Made by a program: the position numbers and the translations under genes
Part shown: positions 57,018 to 64,000 of the stretch, in pieces
Position numbering within the stretch: the stretch's first letter is position 1
How the letters are laid out: the number at the start of each line of letters is the position of its first letter
The notes under the pieces: generated by a model
Told to the model about the DNA's origin: nothing
Database searches by the model: none
What the model saw: only the letters and a program-made list of their open reading frames with translations
Source of the DNA: Aradus depressus
Lineage: Eukaryota; Arthropoda; Insecta; Hemiptera; Aradidae
Reading direction: 5' to 3'
NCBI GenBank assembly: GCA_963662175.1
Contig: OY759217.1
Span: forward strand, 15,130,562-15,194,561
Length of the DNA stretch: 64,000 nucleotides

Positions 57018-60000
57018 ATATCGTAACACTGTCGATATAGTGATGTAATTGTATATTTTGGACTCTGAAACTACATATAGTGATGTGAATTATTCCCTCA
57101 GTTCCAATGATATCTGGTGTTTCAATCTTATCAACTTTACTTGGACAAAGAAGGAGACCTCCCTGGAGAAGCCAAACCCACGATATGGCCACTCCCAGAT
57201 AGCTATTGATGATTATCGGCTCCTCGTTTTAGGTATATATAACTCTTTTATGAACTCTTATAATCAGATGCATGACATCTTTCTGTCCCCTAGTGGTATC
57301 CTGGAAAATACTAAACCTGTGTGATTAAAATTTTGCAGGATTAATTAGCGAAAAGTAGTAACATCGAAAAATAATTAACTGATTAATATTACTTAAACTT
57401 CTCTGGGATGTTACATTGTTAATTCAGGCATTACTTCCAGAGGTGTCTTCTTATTCTTTTTTCCGACAATATTTCGGGACTCTTACAAGTTCTTTCTTTC
57501 GGTCACTATGAACGTCCGTTCATTGTCGGAAAAAATAATAAGAAGAGACCTCTGGAAGGAATGCCGGAATTAACCAACAATGATTAATATTAATTAAGTG
57601 AGAAAAGGAAATTAATTATACATTATTATATTTGCTAGATTAACCTATTTTTTTTTGGAGGGGGGTAGGGGGGGTTAATGTCGTATTAACCGTTGAGTGA
57701 AACTATTAGTGAAGGTAGACCGTCCTACTCTAAACATCTAAAGGTAGTTAGCAAAAATATATTATAAAAACTAACTATATCGACACCTTAATACTACAAC
57801 AAGATAACTCGAAAATCGGCATGTATGGGATAATTGTACCATTAGTTGTATCTTTGTTGTACTAGAAGTAGACAACTCTAAGAAAATATAAATAAAGAAA
57901 ACGTATGTTTTTTAAAAAATATTGTCTATTTCACGAATAATATATAATATGGGAGTATTTTCGGTATTGCTACCATCTTCAGCCACGACTTAACAAATAC
58001 TAAATTGAAGTTCAACCATATTATATATTATTCGTGAAATAGACAATATTTTTTAAACAACATACGTTTTCTTTATTTTTATCAAGTGTTTCACAATATC
58101 TCTGCAAAAATGTTAAATATCTAAGAAAATATGTTGAGAACTCAACCCCCATGTAAAAAGTCAGTAGTTCAATTTGGGTCATTCTACAATTATGATGATT
58201 AAATGATTAAAAAAAAAAAAAAAAAAATTTCTCAAAACTAATAATTTCGAGATGTAGTATTAATAAGGTGACGATATGTTAATATTACTGCTGCCGAACG
58301 CAGGATCTTTGGGATCGTAGACAACATAGATATGTTGGACGGGCTGGTGCACTTAGGGACCTAAGCACCTCTTCCCTTATCTATCAGAAAAAAACTATCT
58401 CAGACAGGTTTGAACCGCGTCTTGAGCACAGTAGACAAGCTGTCTACCTCTGTGCTACCGGCAGATTGGTAAGCAAAGTCTGTCTCAACCGTCTAGGGCT
58501 CTCAGGAAAATTTCTGACATCCTTCAGATTGTTAACCTCAGAAAAAGAGGATCCTGTCGGACAATTTCAGATAATTTAATTTTTCTATATTAAATACTTA
58601 ATGCAGTAGTTGTGAAAAAGGCGCAATGTATTCCATTCACATATATCACCATTAATGCTTTGCAGTTTGCTTTCCTACACATGCATATAGAGTCATTTTA
58701 TTACAAAAGATAATATATATTTATAAAACACCAGAACATCATTAGTCTGGGGGGTCAATAAGAAAAAATACAAATGTAAAACCTATTAAGAAGATAGTGA
58801 AGGAATAAACTGGTTTTGAGAATGCGTTGGGATCGATATCTGTATGATCTGCTGATAATATATCGCATATGTGACGACAGGAAGACTGTGTTGTGATGTC
58901 TGAGGTACTCATCTTCAACAAAGAAAGAACCTAGACTGTGTTGTGATGTCTGAGGTACTCATCTTCAACAAAGAAAGAACCTAGACTGTGTTGTGATGTC
59001 TGAGGTACTCATCTTCAACAAAGAAAGAACCTAGACTGTGTTGTGATGTCTGAGGTACTCATCTTCAACAAAGAAAGAACCTAGACTGTGTTGTGATGTC
59101 TGAGGTACTCATCTTCAACAAAGAAAGAACCTAGACTGTGTTGTGATGTCTGAGGTACTCATCTTCAACAAAGAAAGAACCTAGACTGTGTTGTGATGTC
59201 TGAGGTACTCATCTTCAACAAAGAAAGAACCTAGACTGTGTTGTGATGTCTGAGGTACTCATCTTCAACAAAGAAAGAACCTTACCCTGCTACTCTTTTA
59301 GATAGTTTATGTTTCGCTTTCCAAAACGTTGCAGGATTTTCCTATACATGTTCTCTTTAATATAAGCATTTTAATTTAAGGATTTACTTTATTTATGTCA
59401 GTAAAGATGCAAATAATCAAAAAATATATAAACAATTTTGCTCTGTGTTTTTTGTCAATATACATACAGAATGTTTTTTGTGTAATATTTTGTGATGTAT
59501 GGTAGGTGGGTGGGGAGGCCCTCCTCACATGGTGATGAACGACATGTGGCTTCTGACCATGGTGGGCCGTGTCTGGACCTGGACACCTCTCATTGTCGAG
59601 AACCAGCAGTGGGCCGCCTCACATCTCTGGTGCCATCCTGCCTGCAAGGTAACCACCTTTTTGTCTCATTTACAATTATTCAGGGTTTGAAGTTTCAGTA
59701 AGAATTTCTCCTTCAGAATCACGATTTTGTGCCTCTGCTTCAAAGTTTGCTTTTCCCCAATTAGTGGTTATAGATAGCTACATTAGCAAGCATTAGATCT
59801 CCCAATGCTTTTTTTCTTAATTTTTTTGTGATTCATGGCCATGGGTTTAACTATGATGTTATGACACCTTTCAACCGCTCTAGTGGTTATAAAGACTACT
59901 AAATTTTGTCTATTTAGGTTTAATTAGGATAGGAATATTCAACGAGAACCTGATATCGCAGTCTCAGGACCATCACTTAACCTCACATCCGAAGGACGAC

Positions 60001-62249
60001 GTCCTCAACGTTTTTTTTTACTACCCAGATGATCAACACCTATGGGCCTTAGCGGAGTTTCAACCAGCAATCTTGAGTATTTTGCTACCGCCCCCCCCCC
60101 TTCTCCCCCAACAATTGCTTTTTGTAAAAGGGATTCTACAAATTAGCCAACTATGTGTTAAACGATTTTTTTTTTTTTTTAAATAATATTTAAGGTTTAA
60201 AACTAAACTGTCTTTACCTTCCTAAACAAAATTGTCAAATACAAAAAGCTGCTGAACCTGGACAGAATTTTAATCAGTTTTTCATTATCGGTGTTAATGT
60301 TTTCCCTCATCAAGTTTACTTATGTGTACCGCAATGGTAAATATGTCAAATAAAACTCGTTGGCTATTTTTTAAAACAACCTCTCGGGTTCTTACGTGAC
60401 CTGGTAGACATCCTGTATATATATGGTCGTCCGATCTTGGAATTGGGCAGATCATGATGTGCTGGGCACTTCATGATCTATCTACCGCCATTTTATGATC
60501 TGACCTATTGTTTAGCGGTCATATCATGACGCGCCCAATGAAAAGTCGGACGGATCGATGAGAGCAATACGTTTGTCGATATTCCAAACTAAATGCTTCG
60601 CCACATCATAATATGGCTGGACATATCGTGAAATAGTTGCATTTTACGCCGCTAGTGGCGCTGTCTCCGCTTTGTTTATGTGCGCGCGAGATGGCTGCGT
60701 CAAAACAAAACTTCATTGGTTTCGTGAATTAGCTTTCGCAAAACCGGAGAACCTGTTCTGTTTCACTAAAATGACCGATTAGAGGGTCAAATTTTTCTTC
60801 TTTCGGATAAATCCCAGCCTTTTCAAATGGAATCATTTATTATGGCTGGCCAAATTGTCAAACAATTTGCATTGAACGATATTGCGGATATTAGTTGGTT
60901 ATTTCATGAAATGCCCAATTCTACGATCGGACGACGACATATGCATGTCAGATTTTACTTACATTATTTACAGATATATGTGTATGGTTTACTTTCTAGG
61001 TTGACAATTATGTGGTAGTTTTCAGTAGAAACCCAGTTTCTACCCCACCTTCGTTAGCCTATTACAGGTGGACCTCGAATTCGCAAATAGGAGCAAGCCC
61101 GTCTCGGAGAGTCAGCGTAGATGAAGGACGAGAGTAAGTTACTTATTACTAAGTATACTCAGTATGAAGATATAGATGAGATGCGCCTATATAGATAAGT
61201 GCAGATAAAATGTCTCTTTTTTTTCGCACTCCACTTCAGAATGATTCCTTTTCGGTGGGGTAATAGTAGCCATCTAACTCAGCAACGTTTTTGCACTTTC
61301 GGTTAGCATTATGCCGTAGGTTTCCCAGCGCGGGCTGCATATATAAACAGAGTAAGGAACACAGAATAAGCCCGAAATATGCGTGAGTTACAAGCAAATT
61401 TCATACATCGTATTAGTTTGTATCCAGCATCTTGATTCGGGCACACTATCTACCTTTTTTTGCCGAAGAATCAATTTTTTCAATTAAAAAAAATAAGAAA
61501 TATGTGTATATTTATATTTAAAGTACCGAGAGGACAGACCCCTTCTAACATTTGTGGTTCCTTTAAATGTTTACTATATTTTATGTTTCCCTCCGGGGCA
61601 TTTTAGTATAAATAATTATAATTATTATACTTTAATTTAACTGCAAATACTTAAGGCTTACATTTTTAGGGGTTACTTACTCCGAGCAGATGATGGGGCT
61701 GGCCCATCTGTGGACAGAGATGTCAATATAAATGGAAGGAGAGGAAGCTTCGTAGCGAGAGGTCTGAACGAAAGAGTAAATGTAAGAAACGAAACTGTGC
61801 GACCCTCAATCAGCAGTAACACCTCCCCCAACAACTTTATCTATCAAATGAGCGCATTTCGGGGCGAAAAACCTGTCCATCGAAACAGGGAAAAACAATT
61901 GGACGCTTTGAAAAAAATGGAAGAAAGGCTTAAGAATATTATTAAACCAGAACAGGCGAAAAAAATTCGTCCAGCCACTCCGAAGATGGCAATGTTCGTC
62001 TTGGATATTTCTAGGATTATCAATTCGGAGCGGACTGTGAGTTGGTTGCCGATTAAGTCGGTGGCCTACGGAGGACCCGAGGCGACCCTCCTGTACACAC
62101 TGGTGAAGGGCAACGGGGAGCTGATCATGTTTGGGGGGATTCAGAAGGATGCAGGCACCCTGACTGGCGGACAGCATGCTAATGACACCACCTCTGACAT
62201 TGTCTCCAACTCACTGCACTTTATCACAGCCCCTCAGAGCATCATATGA
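52430..62249 (+). CDS. FBXO42: F-box only protein 42 (F-box and kelch repeats)
   Basis: Eight coding exons: 52430-52589, 52666-52797, 54379-54590, 54703-54866, 57102-57232, 59506-59648, 61000-61133, 61670-62249; every junction keeps frame and the total is 551 codons plus stop. Residues 18-60 form the F-box ([20 protein letters not shown]); kelch repeats follow (MYVFGGCT near residue 101, [17 protein letters not shown] near 151, MVVFGGLHG near 213, then HLWCHPACK near 310); the C-terminal block has [11 protein letters not shown] and [11 protein letters not shown]. This is the order of vertebrate FBXO42, with a shorter middle linker. F-box proteins bind Skp1 in SCF ubiquitin ligases and the kelch propeller binds substrate; FBXO42 has been linked to p53 in mammals. 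Intron 4 holds a dead retrotransposon and intron 5 a minisatellite, neither in coding sequence. Confidence 0.93.
52666..52797 (+). CDS. FBXO42: FBXO42 exon 2
   Basis: Acceptor TATTTCAG|GTGTT, donor TTTTG|GTATAC. It encodes [12 protein letters not shown] and [13 protein letters not shown], the linker before the first kelch blade, as in FBXO42 of other animals. The unspliced reading (52615-52851) is a different frame and not the protein. Confidence 0.9.
52798..54378. other. FBXO42 intron 2
   Basis: 1.6 kb. 53690-53900 is a copy of dispersed repeat family D. 54185-54280 is an abrupt GC-rich patch (GAAGCGAGGCCCGGGGGTTC) of the kind left by transposon ends. No exon seen. Confidence 0.6.
53690..53900 (+). 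repeat. Dispersed repeat family D, copy 2
   Basis: CATGATAACTTCTGCTAAAATGC, GTAAAATATTTGTCACGGTG and TGCCAATCGGATCTG parallel 62930-63030 (CATGATAACATGTAAAAATGC, GCAAAATATTTC, GTGCCAATCATATAAG). Confidence 0.7.
54379..54590 (+). CDS. FBXO42: FBXO42 exon 3 (first kelch blades)
   Basis: Acceptor TTTGTTGCAG|AAAAT, donor CATCAG|GTATAA. It encodes [45 protein letters not shown] and [13 protein letters not shown], nearly a diagnostic match to FBXO42. Confidence 0.95.
54703..54866 (+). CDS. FBXO42: FBXO42 exon 4 (kelch)
   Basis: Acceptor TTTGTCAG|GCTTG, donor CGCGG|GTATCA. It encodes [32 protein letters not shown] and [12 protein letters not shown]. The downstream open frame runs straight into an inserted retrotransposon in the intron, which would give a chimeric protein if the donor were missed. 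Confidence 0.93.
54910..56212 (+). mobile_element. 5'-truncated Jockey-like non-LTR retrotransposon with target duplication
   Basis: The insertion is flanked by the 11-bp duplication AAACATTCAGG (54899-54909 and 56213-56223). It begins inside the reverse transcriptase gene and ends in an ATAA-type tail (GTAAATAAATAAATAAA). The element sits in the sense direction in FBXO42 intron 4, just downstream of the exon 4 donor. Confidence 0.92.
54913..56095 (+). pseudogene. Defective reverse transcriptase of the Jockey-like element
   Basis: The frame opens [20 protein letters not shown] and includes [40 protein letters not shown] (with the catalytic D of the first motif) and the YADDTAILS box, the order of a Jockey-clade reverse transcriptase. 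It lacks the endonuclease and N-terminal part. A TAA at 55319-55321 replaces the Q of the GVPQGSSLSP motif (CAA to TAA). Near 55748 the frame shifts, and [17 protein letters not shown] continues in another frame up to a stop near 56095. Both lesions make it inactive. Confidence 0.92.
57102..57232 (+). CDS. FBXO42: FBXO42 exon 5 (kelch)
   Basis: Acceptor TATTCCCTCAG|TTCCA, donor TTTTAG|GTATAT. It encodes [18 protein letters not shown] and [19 protein letters not shown]. Phase 2 in, phase 1 out. Confidence 0.92.
57414..57582. mobile_element. Hairpin MITE, family H3
   Basis: CATTGTTAATTCAGGCATTA at the left end pairs with AATGCCGGAATTAACCAACAATG at the right; CAGAGGTGTCTTCTTATTC pairs with AATAAGAAGAGACCTCTG, and CCGACAAT with ATTGTCGG. 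Arms are about 57 bp with a 55-bp loop. Confidence 0.88.
57890..58079. mobile_element. Hairpin MITE, family H2, copy 2
   Basis: AAATAAAGAAAACGTATG pairs with CATACGTTTTCTTTATTT, and ATTGTCTATTTCACGAATAA with TTATTCGTGAAATAGACAAT. Middle text TATTGCTACCATCTTCAGCC matches the 23291-23477 copy. Both copies are followed by CAAGTGTTTCACAATATCTC. Confidence 0.9.
58395..58465 (-). repeat. SINE family A tRNA-head fragment, reverse orientation
   Basis: The minus strand reads CCGGTAGCACAGAGGTAGAC then GCGGTTCAAACC, an A box and B box of the same type as the copy at 24890-25098. Confidence 0.65.
58884..59283 (+). repeat. 50-bp minisatellite, eight near-identical units
   Basis: The unit starts GACTGTGTTGTGATGTCTGA and ends AAAGAACCTA; starts are at 58884, 58934, 58984, 59034, 59084, 59134, 59184 and 59234. 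I see no difference between units except the final base (CTA to CTT in the last). Such uniformity means very recent amplification or homogenisation. It lies 222 bases before the exon 6 acceptor. Confidence 0.97.
59506..59648 (+). CDS. FBXO42: FBXO42 exon 6 (last kelch blade and WCHPAC motif)
   Basis: Acceptor TATGGTAG|GTGGG, donor TGCAAG|GTAACC. It encodes [19 protein letters not shown] and HLWCHPACK; the latter is a conserved FBXO42-specific motif. The acceptor has a poor pyrimidine tract. Confidence 0.92.
59835..60100 (-). repeat. SINE family A, old diverged copy, reverse orientation
   Basis: Order on the plus strand: ATTCATGGCCATGGGTTTAA, CTCTAGTGG, CCTGATATCGCAGTCTCAGG, TTAACCTCACATCCGAAGGACG, TGGGCCTTAGCGGAGTTTCAA, CAATCTTGAG. 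Heavily diverged. Confidence 0.75.
60426..60935. mobile_element. Non-autonomous element with 24-bp terminal inverted repeats
   Basis: GTCGTCCGATCTTGGAATTG (then GGCA) pairs with TGCCCAATTCTACGATCGGACGAC at the other end with two mismatches. The interior includes several ATCATGA/TCATGAT sequences in both orientations. The target duplication is not clear, so the superfamily is undetermined. Confidence 0.8.
61000..61133 (+). CDS. FBXO42: FBXO42 exon 7
   Basis: Acceptor CTTTCTAG|GTTGA, donor CGAGA|GTAAGT. It encodes [18 protein letters not shown], then a Ser-rich linker ending RRVSVDEGR. Too small to appear as an obvious long open frame; it is needed to keep frame between exons 6 and 8. Confidence 0.88.
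61134..61669. other. FBXO42 intron 7
   Basis: 536 bp, AT-rich, with no recognisable element. Confidence 0.6.
61670..62249 (+). CDS. FBXO42: FBXO42 exon 8 (linker and C-terminal kelch-like block)
   Basis: Acceptor CATTTTTAG|GGGTT; stop TGA at 62247-62249. It encodes a basic, helical linker ([20 protein letters not shown]), then [29 protein letters not shown] and SNSLHFITA. The last part matches the conserved FBXO42 C-terminus, with a short insertion (about 20 residues) between FGG and the final N-x-L-x-F. Confidence 0.93.
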
Positions 62250-62389
62250 ACATACAACCCCTATTAAAACACACATTAACTTTAATTGACATTTTTATTT
62301 ATTTATTTTTCTTGTCAAAATAAGCCAAGAAGTTTTTGATCAACAGTTTATGATTATGTGCAGAATTGATAATATGTATAATACAGTTT

Positions 62390-62395
62390 AATAAA
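62390..62395 (+). terminator. Poly(A) signal of FBXO42
   Basis: AATAAA 141 bases after the stop codon, followed by T-rich sequence. Confidence 0.7.
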
Positions 62396-63291
62396 GAATA
62401 TTATTTCTTTATATCAACTTTTTTTTTTTTAATCTGTTTTATCTGTAATTATTACATGCATTAGAAATAACTTTACATCCAGCACCAGGAACCTCCAGCT
62501 TCGAATTGTGCAAAACACTTTTGAAAAAAGGGGTTTTATATGTTGCAGGTGAAGGGGATGATAGGGACATAAATATAATTAATTACACCAGGAATATACA
62601 TTACAAAAACATTTTCCTCTTCATTTAGTTTATTTCTGATAACCAACATCATCCATCAAAGCACTTTATTCCATTATATACGTCATTCTGAATATCCTCA
62701 AATGAACTTATCATGTCCGAGATAAGGTCAGATTCTGATTGTACCAAACTCAAAACCTAAAAAAAGTGGTTTTCCGCATGGCGGCTGTGCTTGTGTCAGT
62801 AGAATGTTCTTCAGTTCGCGATAACTTCTGTATAAAAGCACAGATTTTTTAAAATGTTCGTCTCGAAGATGACTCCAGACCTATTGATTTTTGTGCTAAT
62901 CAATGGTTGTGAAATTATATGCAATTTTCGTTCATGATAACATGTAAAAATGCATCTATTTGAATTTGTTTTCTTGTGCAAAATATTTCTTTTAGTGAGG
63001 ATTCAAGGCCAGTTGGTGCCAATCATATAAGTGAAAATATGCAAATATTTTTTACACATATTCTGCACTACTCTCGGACTGTTTACTGGTACACAAAAAT
63101 GGCCAACCCCATAAATATCATGTAGCTATTACTTGGTTCTTCACAAACAAAGTTTACAAACTCAGGAGATTTCAAGTTCCTCAAAGTGGAAACTACAAAA
63201 TAAAAACAAAACATCTGATACATGGTACAAGTATACGTTGGATATGTATATACATAATAAAAAAAGGAATATAGACTCCATATGAACAATT
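62396..63291. other. Intergenic between FBXO42 and the minus-strand gene at the right edge
   Basis: Mostly dispersed repeat family D (62700-63040). The two genes are convergent, so both 3' ends fall here. Confidence 0.6.
62700..63040 (+). repeat. Dispersed repeat family D, longest copy
   Basis: Its first half matches 46700-46860 (AAGGTCAGATTCTGATT, GGTTTTCCGCATGGCGGC, GCGATAACTTCTGTATAAAAGC) and its second half matches 53750-53870. It therefore shows that the two shorter copies belong to one family. Confidence 0.8.
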
Positions 63292-64000
63292 TTACAAAGT
63301 GTAGTCTAATCCTTTAAACTCATTAAGACATTTGTAGAAACAGGAAATGTCAATTACCCCTCCACAGGAAATGTCCACATTTAAATATTTTTTAATAACT
63401 GTTGCCAAATCGGTTAAAGTATTATCAAAAATTTTTTTACACCTACTAGTGCTATGTTTAAAGAAAAAACCCAAAATAGTAAAATTAATTTCCAATTTAA
63501 TACTCATTAGTGTCAACAAAATACAATCTTTTGTTGATAAAAAATCATTTTCATTACAGTCCGATTTAAAGTGTTTATATTCATCCAAAATGTTGACCAA
63601 TTTGTCGATAAGTTCACAGTTGCACCCTGTATAAGCTGTCATCTGTGCGTCGGTATTTATCAATTGACCAATGTACATGGTTTCTTTAAAATAGGCCAAT
63701 CTACTGGCTTGGACTCCAGTTTCTTCTGTTGTTTTACTGCCACCAGGGCTTACATTTAGTTTTATAAGCTCCGTCTGAGTTTGAACAGAACGAGTGCAAT
63801 GTTCATGAGTGGTCTGTTCCAATGAATTTCGACATGTTCGCCGCTCCGTTTGTGTTCCCACAAAACTTTGGCATCGCCCCTGTGAAGCTGTTGAATATTT
63901 CCGATTTGGACAGATTGAATTTGTCATGGACGATCTTGATACCGAAGAAGTTATGCTAATATTGTCCACAGATGAAGTATCGTCTGTACTCTCTCCAATA
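63292..64000 (-). CDS. THAP/Harbinger-type transposase-related protein, C-terminal part (partial)
   Basis: A minus-strand frame enters from beyond the right edge and ends with a stop at 63292, at least 235 codons with no interruption. It has Ser/Thr-rich low-complexity text with VGTQTE and SVQTQTEL, then DCILLTLMSIKLEINFTIL and FFFKHSTSRCKKIFDNTLTD. The latter pattern (L-x-L-x-x-L-K-L, then F-x-x-S-x-S, then I-F) is the helix-turn-helix segment preceding the DDE_Tnp_4 domain in THAP-domain and PIF/Harbinger-related proteins. The DDE domain is absent: the frame stops soon after the helix-turn-helix. It could be a truncated transposon copy, a first exon read through, or a domesticated gene. The 63347 and 63571 plus frames are shadows. 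Confidence 0.65.
   Translation of the reverse strand, partial: IGESTDDTSSVDNISITSSVSRSSMTNSICPNRKYSTASQGRCQSFVGTQTERRTCRNSLEQTTHEHCTRSVQTQTELIKLNVSPGGSKTTEETGVQASRLAYFKETMYIGQLINTDAQMTAYTGCNCELIDKLVNILDEYKHFKSDCNENDFLSTKDCILLTLMSIKLEINFTILGFFFKHSTSRCKKIFDNTLTDLATVIKKYLNVDISCGGVIDISCFYKCLNEFKGLDYTL

Larger units (their letters stand above)
54867..57101. other. FBXO42 intron 4
   Basis: Hosts the retrotransposon at 54910-56212 and an (AT)n run at about 56973-57013 close to the acceptor. The remainder is AT-rich and unremarkable. Confidence 0.65.
57233..59505. other. FBXO42 intron 5, rich in small mobile elements
   Basis: 2.3 kb containing two hairpin elements (57414-57582 and 57890-58079), a SINE head fragment (58395-58465) and the 50-bp minisatellite. 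No exon seen. Confidence 0.65.
59649..60999. other. FBXO42 intron 6
   Basis: Contains a reversed SINE family A relic (59835-60100) and a terminal-inverted-repeat element (60426-60935). A 63-codon frame at 60827 is inside that element and unsupported. Confidence 0.6.

Noticed and set aside
58884..59283. CRISPR-like array
   Set aside because: The 50-bp units follow one another directly with no variable spacers, in an animal intron.

Overview
This window looks like an animal nuclear genome, most likely an insect. It is AT-rich, its genes are split by introns of about 0.2 to 4 kb with GT..AG borders, and it is full of non-LTR retrotransposon relics, tRNA-derived SINEs, hAT-type DNA transposon debris and hairpin MITEs. 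I cannot name the species. There are no bacterial-style operons, CRISPR arrays or intact tRNA/rRNA genes.

Layout. (1) 1-9523 is a giant inverted repeat: two arms of roughly 3.8 kb around a 40-bp centre near 5687. A direct copy of part of the left arm (1-1647 = 2605-4251) abuts a 200-N gap, probably an unmerged contig overlap. (2) 9524-12437 is a degenerate, C-poor, G-rich continuation of the same repeat. (3) 12438-31700 is gene-poor repeat territory: several tRNA-derived SINE families, an RNase H relic of a non-LTR element, a non-autonomous hAT with a perfect 8-bp target duplication, and hairpin elements. (4) 31720-44971 holds a multi-exon plus-strand gene for a natterin-like protein: two DM9 repeats, an aerolysin-like module, a Thr-rich stalk and a C-terminal GPI-anchor signal. 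(5) 45000-50000 is mostly repeats with one orphan exon-like island. (6) 50060-51695 (minus) carries the first three coding exons of a mitoguardin (Miga/FAM73)-like gene. (7) 52430-62395 (plus) is a full FBXO42-type F-box/kelch gene of 8 coding exons and 551 codons, arranged head-to-head with the mitoguardin gene. A dead Jockey-like retrotransposon with an 11-bp target duplication sits in its intron 4, and an 8 x 50-bp minisatellite in its intron 5. (8) 63292-64000 (minus) is the C-terminal part of a protein resembling the helix-turn-helix region of THAP/PIF-Harbinger-type transposases; it runs off the window.

The exon models of the three main genes were built by hand from reading-frame phase and splice-site consensus. 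Every junction in FBXO42, in the mitoguardin fragment and in natterin-like exons 2-7 keeps frame. The main uncertainties are the natterin-like start, the missing 3' two-thirds of mitoguardin, and whether the palindrome is biological or an assembly product. The FBXO42 product is expected to act as a substrate receptor of a Cullin-RING ubiquitin ligase, mitoguardin at the mitochondrial outer membrane, and the natterin-like protein at the cell surface; nothing links the three beyond position and a possible shared FBXO42/mitoguardin promoter.
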